This document shows, in pieces, positions 6,391 through 13,165 of a DNA stretch of 14,504 nt (position 1 is the stretch's first letter; every line of letters starts with the position of its first letter). A program made the translations under genes and the position numbers. Where the stretch lies: contig JAQCMX010000192.1 in NCBI GenBank assembly GCA_028274885.1, positions 1 through 14,504 of the forward strand, read 5' to 3'. The notes beneath the pieces are model-generated. The model was not told where the DNA came from and did not search any database. It was given only the letters and a program-made list of their open reading frames with translations. This stretch comes from Haloarculaceae archaeon. Lineage in GTDB: Archaea; Halobacteriota; Halobacteria; Halobacteriales; Haloarculaceae.

Positions 6391-6413
6391 GGCAGGCAAT
6401 TGTATTGTAAATC

Positions 6414-7895
6414 GTGGATCGTCGGCAGATCCTTTGGCTTGTTGTGGCTTCCGCGATGGTGACAGCCGGTTGTGCTGGGTTCCCGGGTTTTGGAGGGGAC
6501 GATATGAACCAATCGTCAAAAGATCAACCGACACCTAGCATTACTGTTGAGGAGATTGCAACACCGGGAAAGATCCCATATAATGGGTCGGCGACAGTTG
6601 TTGTCACCATCTCGAATCGTGGTGAAGCCGCCGTAAGCGAACCGCTCACTCTAACCTTTGATGGACAAAAATTTGAGACGCGAACAATTGAACTCACCGG
6701 TGACGCTCAACGCGACCTCGAAGTGTCTCTGCCAACTGCCGGCGCTGACGCCGGAGAACATGATGTCGCTGCGAGTGCCGGTGACAGCGACACATTGGCA
6801 ACGGTGGAGATTGGCGAGCCCGAACCTGCTGAACTGTTGCTTACAGCACTGGACGTTCCTGACCAAGTCGCCTACAATGAAACACTCCAAGTTAGGGCAA
6901 CAGTCGGAAATAACGGTCAAATGAATGGCGAGGCAAACGTTACAGTCACAGTCAACACGCAGACAGTGAGCGGAACGGTCGGTGTTAAGCCACAGTCAGA
7001 GACGAATCTGAATCTTTCTGTTCCGACACCAGACCGCGGTGGGCAGTACATTATTGAAGTGTCTGGGGGTGAGACAGCTGTCGAACGCCGGACGCTCGTT
7101 ACCCATCCCAGTCCCTATAACCAGCGCGAGGTTCCGGTCTATATTTTAACAAACCGAACCGACCGAGATGTACGGCCCGAACTGCGGGATGCAATTGAAT
7201 ACTGGAACACAGACGGGCAACAGTATCCGGATTATCCGTTTGAATTCACTCTGATGAACAACCGATCAGCAGCGCGGGTGCTGCTTAGAATCAAAGCCGT
7301 TGACACCTGTGGGACCGAATCAAGCGTAACAATTCAAGGCTGTGCTGATCTCCCAGGTAAGCGCGCTCCATCATCTGTCACTGCAACAGTGGATACACGA
7401 CTCACACAGCCGACGCGCTACTATACTGCGGTACACGAACTTGGCCATATTCTCAATTTGAGTCACGGCGAGGAGCCAGAACAATTTATGCGGGCTGTCC
7501 GGCCCGGCATATTCACAGAAGAGACAGTATCAATCGCAATTGTTGACGCCAACCAACCTGAGCGTGTCCGCGAAGAGGTACGAGATGGGTTTGAAAGACT
7601 GCGGGAACTTGGTGCTGACGTACCTGCAGTTGAATTCGTCTCTAACCGCGCAGCAGCTCGTGTTGCTGTCCGAGAATATCAAGAGACAAACGCTTGTGGC
7701 TTCGAGAACGGTGGGTCCTGTGCTGATCGAGACGGGCCGTACCGGGATCAGACTGTGATTCAATTGGCGAATCTGAACACCGATCGCTACGGCTGGCATG
7801 TTGGCCGGTCCATCTGGTCATTCGTGAGCGATGAACCCCCTCCTGATATTCTAAAGAGCCGTGATGTTAACGATCGTACCGAATTCGGCGAGTAA
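6414..7895 (+). CDS. Tat lipoprotein with two CARDB/Ig-like domains, a metzincin-like protease domain and a degenerate second copy
   Basis: The 493-residue protein starts at GTG 6414. It has a twin-arginine (R3 R4), a hydrophobic stretch and lipobox VTAGC with Cys20, so it is probably exported by Tat and lipid-anchored outside the cell. Residues 42-133 and 138-228 look like two beta-rich CARDB/Ig-like domains (each has NGSATVVVTISNRG- or NETLQVRATVGNNG-type strands). Residues 238-362 form a zinc-protease-like domain: HELGH at 341-345, third ligand His351 (HExxHxxxxxH, with Asn348 where metzincins usually have Gly), and a possible Met-turn at Met359. Residues 371-476 appear to repeat this domain (NRAAARV versus NRSAARV; CG...CAD in both) but lack HExxH. 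The coding DNA is more AT-rich than neighbouring genes. Protease activity is inferred from the motif; the substrate is unknown. Confidence 0.85.
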   Translation: MDRRQILWLVVASAMVTAGCAGFPGFGGDDMNQSSKDQPTPSITVEEIATPGKIPYNGSATVVVTISNRGEAAVSEPLTLTFDGQKFETRTIELTGDAQRDLEVSLPTAGADAGEHDVAASAGDSDTLATVEIGEPEPAELLLTALDVPDQVAYNETLQVRATVGNNGQMNGEANVTVTVNTQTVSGTVGVKPQSETNLNLSVPTPDRGGQYIIEVSGGETAVERRTLVTHPSPYNQREVPVYILTNRTDRDVRPELRDAIEYWNTDGQQYPDYPFEFTLMNNRSAARVLLRIKAVDTCGTESSVTIQGCADLPGKRAPSSVTATVDTRLTQPTRYYTAVHELGHILNLSHGEEPEQFMRAVRPGIFTEETVSIAIVDANQPERVREEVRDGFERLRELGADVPAVEFVSNRAAARVAVREYQETNACGFENGGSCADRDGPYRDQTVIQLANLNTDRYGWHVGRSIWSFVSDEPPPDILKSRDVNDRTEFGE

Positions 7896-8123
7896 CGTCG
7901 TTCCCCCAGCTAAATAATCAGGTCGCTGCGAAAGCCGGCTGTTGCTCGGCACAAATCCTGATCGCGACACTACTATCTGTGCTCGACCGGCGCGGTGCAT
8001 ATCCTCCGTATGTCGCACAGCCATGCCTGCCACCTTCTGGATAGACACTACTGTTTCACTGTTTTCGGTAGGAGCCGTTTAAAGATCGATCAGTAGATCA
8101 AACGCTCGTTTGTGTCTACGGCA

Positions 8124-8129
8124 TTTATA
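8124..8129 (+). promoter_or_regulatory. TATA-like box for the SIMPL-domain gene
   Basis: TTTATA lies about 31 bp upstream of ATG 8158 and predicts a leader of only a few bases. It argues for ATG 8158 rather than the in-frame ATG at 8110, which lies upstream of this box. Confidence 0.5.
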
Positions 8130-8157
8130 CCATTCTCACGGCCGTAGCCAGCACTGC

Positions 8158-8931
8158 ATGCAACGCAAACAGTACATGTTACTTGCTGCGACAGGAATCG
8201 CACTCCTGGCCGTCGCGGCGGTCGGTACCGCGGTCGGTCTCGGTGGTGTCAGCGCGGAGTCGCCGTCGCCACCAGCGGACGAAGAGCAGGCGTCGGCCGA
8301 TCGATCGATCACTGTCTCGGCGACCGGCGGTGCCGAGGCTGCGCCGGACCGCGCCGAGATCGACCTCGCGGTGACTGCTGAGGGTGCAAACGTCGGTAAC
8401 GTTCGTGATGACCTTGCGGCGAACGGGTCTGCACTCCGTGAGGAACTCGACGAACGCGGTGTCGAGTACGAAACTACGGACTACGAGGTCCACAGTCCGC
8501 CCCAACGTCTCCAGGAGGAACGTGACGTGGCCGCCTACATCGGTTCCCACGAGTTCGCCGTCTCCGTCGAGGATCCCGACCGCGTCGGTGCGGTGATTGA
8601 CGCCGCTGCCGAGGCCGGTGCACAGATCGAAAACGTCGAGTTGACGCTTTCGGAGGACTTACGCGAGCAACTCCGCGAACAAGCGATCGCAAACGCGATG
8701 GACGACGCACGGTATCAGGCCGAGACCATCGCCAACGCCAGTGACCTGACCGTGACTGCGCCAAGCACCGTAGATGTGGCCCAGCACAGTTACACGGTGA
8801 GCTATGAGACCACCGAGGACGCCGGGGACACCTCTGTGCCGAGCGACCGGCCCACGCAGATCGACGCAGGTGACGTCTCGGTGACCTACGAGGTACAGGT
8901 GACCTACAACGCGACGGCGGCCATGGGGTAA
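8158..8931 (+). CDS. Exported SIMPL-domain (DUF541) protein
   Basis: The 257-residue protein begins with a hydrophobic helix (about residues 7-29, MLLAATGIALLAVAAVGTAVG) that acts as a signal or anchor. An acidic linker rich in Pro, Asp and Glu follows. Residues about 49-255 form the SIMPL domain, opening SITVSATGGAEAAPDRAEIDLAV and closing VSVTYEVQVTYNATAAMG. The central region ERDVAAYIGSHEFAVSVEDPDRVGAVIDAAAEAGA and the segment AIANAMDDARYQAETIANA are typical of the family. SIMPL/DUF541 proteins are periplasmic or surface proteins of poorly defined role; some bacterial members affect stress resistance. The frame extends upstream to ATG 8110, but that would bury the signal helix, and the promoter favours 8158. 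The gap before it (7896-8157) shows no gene. Confidence 0.88.
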   Translation: MQRKQYMLLAATGIALLAVAAVGTAVGLGGVSAESPSPPADEEQASADRSITVSATGGAEAAPDRAEIDLAVTAEGANVGNVRDDLAANGSALREELDERGVEYETTDYEVHSPPQRLQEERDVAAYIGSHEFAVSVEDPDRVGAVIDAAAEAGAQIENVELTLSEDLREQLREQAIANAMDDARYQAETIANASDLTVTAPSTVDVAQHSYTVSYETTEDAGDTSVPSDRPTQIDAGDVSVTYEVQVTYNATAAMG

Positions 8932-9008
8932 TTGCTCCGTTTGATCCTCGTCACGTTTGCTCACCCGGTCGCTGTCACTGTTCTCAGATTCGTACCGGAG
9001 AGCCAGAA

Positions 9009-9014
9009 TTTAAG
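9009..9014 (+). promoter_or_regulatory. TATA-like box for the small acidic protein
   Basis: TTTAAG lies about 30 bp upstream of ATG 9042, at haloarchaeal promoter spacing. It gives independent support for the 51-aa gene. Confidence 0.45.
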
Positions 9015-9041
9015 TGTGTGCAGTCCCGAAAGATATTTACC

Positions 9042-9197
9042 ATGTGCCACGGGTACATGCCGCGCGATAGAAGCGAAGAATCGTACGATCGAACCGAAGA
9101 AGACTCCGACGAGGAACCGTCGTTCCTGGATGTCGACTCGGATGTCGACACAGAGATACTGACCGACGGCGGTGACGAAGAAGAAGACACAGCATAA
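9042..9197 (+). CDS. Small acidic protein, 51 aa
   Basis: ATG 9042 to TAA 9195-9197 encodes 51 residues beginning MCHGYMPRDRSEESYDR. Two near-repeats of a DVDSD-type motif follow (FLDVDSDVDTEILTDGG), then an acidic tail DEEEDTA. The charge, about twenty Asp/Glu against few Lys/Arg, is typical of haloarchaeal proteins. A TATA-like box sits at the right distance and a hairpin lies just after the stop. The LTDGG(D/E) ending is common in haloarchaeal small proteins. A second ATG at 9057 would give a 46-aa form. The product is probably mostly disordered. I recognise no function. It is convergent with the CBS-domain gene, 38 bp away. Confidence 0.6.
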   Translation: MCHGYMPRDRSEESYDRTEEDSDEEPSFLDVDSDVDTEILTDGGDEEEDTA

Positions 9198-9203
9198 CAG
9201 GAC

Positions 9204-9236
9204 AACCCCCCTTGACCCGGTGCTCCGTCAGGGGTT
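9204..9236. terminator. Imperfect hairpin between convergent genes, probable terminator
   Basis: The left arm AACCCC...TGAC (9204-9216, with a 3-nt bulge) pairs with GTCAGGGGTT (9227-9236) around a 10-nt loop. On the + strand it is followed by CAACTTTTATTCTT, whose T-run suits archaeal termination of the 9042-9197 gene. The right arm reaches the stop codon of the convergent CBS gene. Confidence 0.4.
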
Positions 9237-9631
9237 CAACTTTTATTCTTGCTTGCGAGATACTCCGTCAGGTCAGTCGTCGTAACGATCCCGACGACCT
9301 GATCGTCGCTGTCGACCACGGGTAGATGTTTGATCCCGTGACTCATCATCATCTCCGCAGCGGTCGCAGCCGGATCGGTTGGCTGTGTTGTCACGATATC
9401 AGTCGCTGTGTACCTTTCGACGGACGTCTCCCGGGGGTCGACTGCATCTGAGGTTATCCTCACGTAGTCCGTGGCGGTGAGGATTCCGGTCGGGCGACAC
9501 TCCGCGTCGGTGACAACCACCGAATTGACCCCGGCGTCTCTCATCGCGCCGGCCACTTCCCGGGCGGAGTCGTTCGGCCTAACGGTCAGTACCGGCGAAC
9601 TCATTAGATCGGCAACAGATGAGTTATGCAT
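9236..9631 (-). CDS. Two-CBS-domain protein
   Basis: The 131-residue protein is a stand-alone CBS pair (Bateman module). CBS1 covers about residues 6-60 (VADLMSSPVLTVRPNDSAREVAGAMRD..., GILTATDYVRI). CBS2 covers about 75-126 (ATDIVTTQPTDPAATAAEMMMSHGIKHLPVV, VGIVTTTDLTEYL). Such modules bind adenine nucleotides or S-adenosyl ligands in the cleft between the repeats and report energy or ligand state. The T-x-x-D motifs (TATDY, TTTDL) that contact ribose are present in both. No attached enzyme or DNA-binding domain is seen, so its partner is unknown. ATG 9631 has an AT-rich TATA-like box about 28 bp upstream. The gene reads towards the small acidic protein gene and is downstream of the beta-oxidation fusion gene, 109 bp away with its own promoter. 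Confidence 0.92.
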   Translation of the reverse strand: MHNSSVADLMSSPVLTVRPNDSAREVAGAMRDAGVNSVVVTDAECRPTGILTATDYVRITSDAVDPRETSVERYTATDIVTTQPTDPAATAAEMMMSHGIKHLPVVDSDDQVVGIVTTTDLTEYLASKNKS

Positions 9632-9654
9632 AGGTGTAATAAAGCGAGCATACG

Positions 9655-9663
9655 GTATAATTA
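9655..9663 (-). promoter_or_regulatory. TATA-like box for the CBS gene
   Basis: On the - strand GAATAATTATACC contains an AT-rich TATA core centred about 28 bp from ATG 9631, which again fits a leaderless transcript. Confidence 0.5.
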
Positions 9664-9740
9664 TTCATATCCCAGTGGTACGGCGATAGCCCACGGACCG
9701 ACAGGTCTCCTGAGGAGGACTGTGTCGTTGTGGTCGCGCC

Positions 9741-11711
9741 CTATTTTCCTTCGAATTCAGGATCCTCGTCGCTTTGCATCTTCGAGACGCCCTCCAGGAA
9801 ATCGTCGGTTCCGATGAGGTGACCGAACGACTGTGCCTCAACTTCGAGGCCGGCGTCCATGTCGCCACGTCCCGCAAGGAACGCACGTTTGGTCGCTTCC
9901 TGTGCCAGGGGCGGGCCTGCTGCCAGGTTCTCGGCCAGTTCCAGGGCCCTCTTTTCAAGCTCGTCCTTTTGTACGAGTTCGTTCACGAAACCGTATCGTT
10001 CCATGGTCTCGGCATCGTAGTGGTCGGTTGTGAAGATGATCTCTTTGGCACGACTCTCGCCGATAAGGTGTTTGAGTCGTTGCGTTCCGCCCCACCCCGG
10101 CAGGATTCCGAGATCGTGTTCGGGCTGGCCGAACGTCGATCGTTCGGAGGCGACGCGCAGGTCGGCACACGCTGCCAGTTCCATGCCGCCCCCGAGCGTG
10201 TAGCCGTCGATGCCAGCCACGACCGGCATTGCGGTTGATTCGAGTCGTCCCCACGTCTCCTGGCCCGCCCGCGCCAGTTCGATCGCGTCGATCGGGTTGG
10301 CACTGCTTGCCATGCCGACTGCGTCGGCGCCCGCAGAGAACGCCTGTTCACCCGCACCCGTGATCAACACTGCCCGCACGTCCTCGTCTGCCTCGAGTTG
10401 GTCGAGCGCAACGTCGACCTCCTCGACCATCTCCGGCGTGACCGTGTTCATCTGGTGTGACCGGTCGAGAACGATCTGGCCAACATTTTGACCCGGATAA
10501 TCCAGGCGGATCGTCTCGAACTCGACGCTTTCATCCTCGTCGTCGCTGTCGTGGAAACCGCCCTCACCCGCCGCGTCTGCCAGCCCCGCCGAGATCTCGT
10601 AGCGGGCGTGTCCCGTCTCGTCGTAGGCGTTCTCGAGGGTCTCGACCAACGCCTCTAACCCCGCGTTGTCAGCCATCTTCGCGGGACCGTCGGGGAAGCC
10701 CCCACCGAGTTTGACCGCCTCGTCGATGTCGGCGGCGGGCGCGATATCCTTCTCGAGTAGTTTACCGGTTTCGTTTGCCATGACCGCCAGCAACCGATCA
10801 GCAACCACGTCCCGGCCAGCGTCCGGAGGGTACTCCGCGCCAGGGCCGTCCTCGTACTCGTAGAACCCGACACCGGTTTTCTTGCCGTGCCTTTCGGCCT
10901 CGACTGTCTCCTCGAGGAACGGGCTCGGTTCGTAGGCCCCGCCCAGTACCTCGTGCAGGTACTCCAGGACGTGCAGGATGACGTCGTTCCCGATCTGGTC
11001 GCCGAGTTCGAACGCACCCATCGGGAGCCCAAGGTCGTAGGCGGTCGTCGAGTCGACCTCCTCGATCGTTGCGACGTCATCTTCGACCAGCCAGCACGCC
11101 TCGTTCATCAGCGGGACGAGTATCCGGTTGACGATGAAGCCGGGTTCGTCCTTTCGGACATGAACCGAGGATTTTCCCATCTCCTCGGCCAGATCTGCGA
11201 TGACATCTGTCGTCTCCTCGTCGGTGTGCTCGCCGTTGATCACCTCGACGAGATCCATCTGGACCGGCGGATTGAAAAAGTGCATCCCGCAGAACTGCCT
11301 GGGTCTGTCGGTGACCTCCGAGAGTTCTGTGATCGAGAGACTCGACGTGTTCGACGCGAAAATAGCCTCGTCGGGGGCTACCTTCTCGAGTTCCTGATAC
11401 ACGTCCTTTTTGATCTCCATGTTCTCGATGATGGCCTCGATGACCACGTCGGTGCCCTCCGCGGCCGTCTCGAGGTCGACCAGCGGCGTAATCGCGCCTG
11501 CGGCCGCCTCACGTTCGTCCTCGCTGATAATATCGTTGTCTGCGAGTTTGCCGAGACTCCACTCGATTTCCTCGTATCCGTCCTGAACGATCTCCTCTTT
11601 GACGTCCCTGAGTCGAACCTCGTAACCGCCGAGTGCTGCTACCTCCGCGATACCGTGTCCCATAGTACCTGCGCCAAGCACCGTGACGGTCTCAATATCG
11701 TCGACTTTCAT
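9741..11711 (-). CDS. 3-hydroxyacyl-CoA dehydrogenase / enoyl-CoA hydratase fusion protein
   Basis: The 656-residue fusion carries out two beta-oxidation steps: hydration of enoyl-CoA and NAD-dependent oxidation of 3-hydroxyacyl-CoA. The N-terminal dehydrogenase has the Rossmann loop GAGTMG (13-18), catalytic His144 (GMHFFNPP), Glu156 (LVEV) and Asn195 (GFIVNR). A second C-terminal dehydrogenase domain runs to about residue 385, followed by an acidic linker. The hydratase spans about 398-650, with the oxyanion segment FSAGAD and both catalytic glutamates, Glu511 (GGGMELA) and Glu531 (FGQPE). The order is dehydrogenase then hydratase, the reverse of bacterial FadB but known in archaea. ATG 11711 (MKVDDIETV) is preferred over the longer ATG 11765 frame, because a TATA-like motif lies 29 bp upstream and the extra 18 residues are not family-like. 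It is divergent from the acyl-CoA dehydrogenase. Chain-length preference is unknown. Confidence 0.94.
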   Translation of the reverse strand: MKVDDIETVTVLGAGTMGHGIAEVAALGGYEVRLRDVKEEIVQDGYEEIEWSLGKLADNDIISEDEREAAAGAITPLVDLETAAEGTDVVIEAIIENMEIKKDVYQELEKVAPDEAIFASNTSSLSITELSEVTDRPRQFCGMHFFNPPVQMDLVEVINGEHTDEETTDVIADLAEEMGKSSVHVRKDEPGFIVNRILVPLMNEACWLVEDDVATIEEVDSTTAYDLGLPMGAFELGDQIGNDVILHVLEYLHEVLGGAYEPSPFLEETVEAERHGKKTGVGFYEYEDGPGAEYPPDAGRDVVADRLLAVMANETGKLLEKDIAPAADIDEAVKLGGGFPDGPAKMADNAGLEALVETLENAYDETGHARYEISAGLADAAGEGGFHDSDDEDESVEFETIRLDYPGQNVGQIVLDRSHQMNTVTPEMVEEVDVALDQLEADEDVRAVLITGAGEQAFSAGADAVGMASSANPIDAIELARAGQETWGRLESTAMPVVAGIDGYTLGGGMELAACADLRVASERSTFGQPEHDLGILPGWGGTQRLKHLIGESRAKEIIFTTDHYDAETMERYGFVNELVQKDELEKRALELAENLAAGPPLAQEATKRAFLAGRGDMDAGLEVEAQSFGHLIGTDDFLEGVSKMQSDEDPEFEGK

Positions 11712-11736
11712 ATACACGTACTCTCTCCCGCAGATG

Positions 11737-11743
11737 ATTTGAA
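11737..11743 (-). promoter_or_regulatory. Weak TATA-like motif for the fusion gene
   Basis: TTCAAAT on the - strand is centred 29 bp from ATG 11711. It is a weak match and is accepted mainly for its spacing. Confidence 0.3.
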
Positions 11744-11766
11744 CGTTGTCTTTCGCACGTAACATG

Positions 11767-11813
11767 ACTCCAATGGGGGAGATCCACGATTACTCCAGTG
11801 AGATAGGTCCACG
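11767..11813. repeat. Tandem 22-bp direct repeat in the divergent beta-oxidation promoter region
   Basis: Two units, 11767-11788 and 11792-11813, both start ACTCCA and end TCCACG with identical internal spacing. They match at 17 of 22 positions, with a period of 25 bp. They lie between the two outward-facing promoters, just upstream of the acyl-CoA dehydrogenase TATA box (11823-11830). They look like paired binding sites for a shared regulator; this is inference. Confidence 0.5.
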
Positions 11814-11822
11814 GTTACCAAC

Positions 11823-11830
11823 TATTAAAT
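11823..11830 (+). promoter_or_regulatory. TATA box for acyl-CoA dehydrogenase
   Basis: TATTAAAT is centred about 29 bp upstream of ATG 11856, predicting a leader of only a few nucleotides. Confidence 0.55.
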
Positions 11831-11855
11831 TGCCTGCCCGATTGAATAGTGGTAT

Positions 11856-13013
11856 ATGAATTTTGCACTCTCGACCGAACAGGAACAGATCAGAGAGGAG
11901 GTTCGTCGCTTCGCCGAAAACGAGATGGCACCTGTTGCCAGCGAGTACGACCGCACCGAGGAGTATCCCCACGAGGTGCTGGAGGCGGCAGCGGAGATGG
12001 GACTGACCGGCGCGAACATCCCCGTCGAGCACGGTGGTGCAGGCTACTCGATGCTGGATGTCGCACTCATCACGGAGGAACTGTTCGCGGTCGATCCCGG
12101 GACTGCCCTGAGCGTGATTTCGGCCTCGTTTGGTACGGAGGCGATCGTCGGGTTTGGCAGCGATGCACAGAAAGAGGAGTTCCTCGAACCGGTTGCTCGC
12201 GGCGAGATGATCACCGGCGCGGCAATCAGCGAACCCGACGTGGGGTCTGACGTCTCGTCAATCTCGACACAGGCCAGAAAAGACGGCGACGAGTGGATTA
12301 TCAACGGCAACAAAATGTGGATCACGAACGGGACTGTGGGGGACTACTTTGTTGTCCTCTGTCAGACCGACCCGGACGCGCAGGGGCGGTACAACGGCTT
12401 CTCACAGATCATCGTTGAGTCCGACCGTGATGGCTTTTCGGCGGAGAAAATCACCGGCAAACTCGGGATCCGGGCCTCAGACACGGCCGAACTCATCTTC
12501 GACGACGTCCGGGTCCCCGACACAAATCTCGTGGGGAACCGTGGCGCCGGGTTCCTCCAACTCATGCAGTTTTTCGACGAAACCCGGACCGCGGTGGCCG
12601 CACAGGGTGTCGGCATCGCAAAAGGCGCAACCGAGCGCGCCCTCGAGTACGCACAGGAGCGCGAACAGTTCGATCAACCGATCAGCGAGTTCCAGGCCAT
12701 CCAGCACAAACTCGCCGACATGCACACGCGAACAGAGGCCGCACGCCAGCTCACCTACAAATCTGCCTGGAGCGTCGACAACGCCGACGAGCAACTCACC
12801 AAACTCGCCTCGATGGCAAAGGAGTACGCTTCCCGTGTCGCTGTCGACGTGGCCAACGAGGCCGTCCAGATCCACGGCGGTGCCGGCTACGTCGACGACT
12901 TCGACGTGGAACGGTTCTACCGCGACGCCAAGATAACCCAGATCTACGAGGGCACGACCGAGATCCAGAAGAATATCATCGCCCGTGAAATGCTTGGCAA
13001 GGGTATGATGTAA
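11856..13013 (+). CDS. Acyl-CoA dehydrogenase
   Basis: The 385-residue flavoenzyme catalyses the first step of beta-oxidation, alpha-beta desaturation of acyl-CoA with electrons passed to an electron-transfer flavoprotein. Length is standard for the family. The N-terminal helical domain runs to about residue 115. The FAD/substrate motif GAAISEPDVGSD is at 121-132, followed by NGNKMWITNG (150-159). The C-terminal helical domain has REQFDQPISEFQAIQHKLADM and QIHGGAGY. The catalytic base is Glu365 in IYEGTTEIQ, the position used by short- and medium-chain enzymes. ATG 11856 is set by the TATA box and family length. It is divergent from the hydratase/dehydrogenase fusion, with a direct repeat between them that suggests common control. 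Substrate chain length cannot be read from the sequence. No ETF gene is nearby. Confidence 0.95.
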   Translation: MNFALSTEQEQIREEVRRFAENEMAPVASEYDRTEEYPHEVLEAAAEMGLTGANIPVEHGGAGYSMLDVALITEELFAVDPGTALSVISASFGTEAIVGFGSDAQKEEFLEPVARGEMITGAAISEPDVGSDVSSISTQARKDGDEWIINGNKMWITNGTVGDYFVVLCQTDPDAQGRYNGFSQIIVESDRDGFSAEKITGKLGIRASDTAELIFDDVRVPDTNLVGNRGAGFLQLMQFFDETRTAVAAQGVGIAKGATERALEYAQEREQFDQPISEFQAIQHKLADMHTRTEAARQLTYKSAWSVDNADEQLTKLASMAKEYASRVAVDVANEAVQIHGGAGYVDDFDVERFYRDAKITQIYEGTTEIQKNIIAREMLGKGMM

Positions 13014-13044
13014 GCAGTTGATCGACCTGCCGCCGCTGTCTCTC

Positions 13045-13068
13045 TTTGCTCCCCGGTCGGGGAGCGAA
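13045..13068 (+). terminator. Stable hairpin after acyl-CoA dehydrogenase
   Basis: TTTGCTCCCC pairs with GGGGAGCGAA (10 bp, one G-T wobble) around the 4-nt loop GGTC, about 30 bp after the TAA stop. It is followed only by short T-runs. It may act as a terminator or 3'-end stabiliser and stands immediately before MITE copy 2. Confidence 0.4.
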
Positions 13069-13080
13069 CACCTCGTTTGA

Positions 13081-13158
13081 TACTGTTGGCTGTAACTGAT
13101 CTACGATACTCGCCACCACGTGGTGGCGAAATTCTTGAAAGACTTACAGCCAACAGTA
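13081..13158. mobile_element. MITE-like palindromic element, copy 2, with 3-bp TGA target duplication
   Basis: This 78-bp relative of the element at 3056-3130 has the same terminal inverted repeats (TACTGTTGGCTGTAA and its inverse). Its centre is a perfect 20-bp palindrome, TCGCCACCAC/GTGGTGGCGA. It differs from copy 1 by three extra bases in the centre and a few substitutions. One of these is a paired change, C-G in copy 1 to A-T in copy 2, at the inner end of the terminal repeat. Flanks are TGA (13078-13080) and TGA (13159-13161). It lies 4 bp beyond the stop codon of the convergent 78-aa gene. Confidence 0.85.
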
Positions 13159-13165
13159 TGAGCCC

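Larger units (their letters stand above)
6097..6413. other. AT-rich intergenic region between tRNA-Glu and the lipoprotein gene
   Basis: This stretch has no convincing gene. It holds the tRNA promoter at its left end and the lipoprotein TATA box at its right end (6384-6390). A third strong TATA-like motif, AATTTAAAAGG at 6178-6188 on the + strand, would start a transcript near 6210 for which I see no clear product. A 51-codon GTG frame at 6160-6315 overlaps this motif and I do not accept it as a gene. Base composition is much richer in A and T than the flanking genes; the line at 6301-6360 is about 38% GC by hand count. Confidence 0.6.

Noticed and set aside
10887..11762. 291-codon + strand frame antisense to the fusion enzyme
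   Set aside because: It is opposite a gene with complete catalytic motifs, and the translation has no family features.
6390..11839. 11-bp match GGCAGGCAATT (6390-6400) and its inverse (11829-11839) in two promoter regions
   Set aside because: Matches of this length are expected many times by chance in a window this size.
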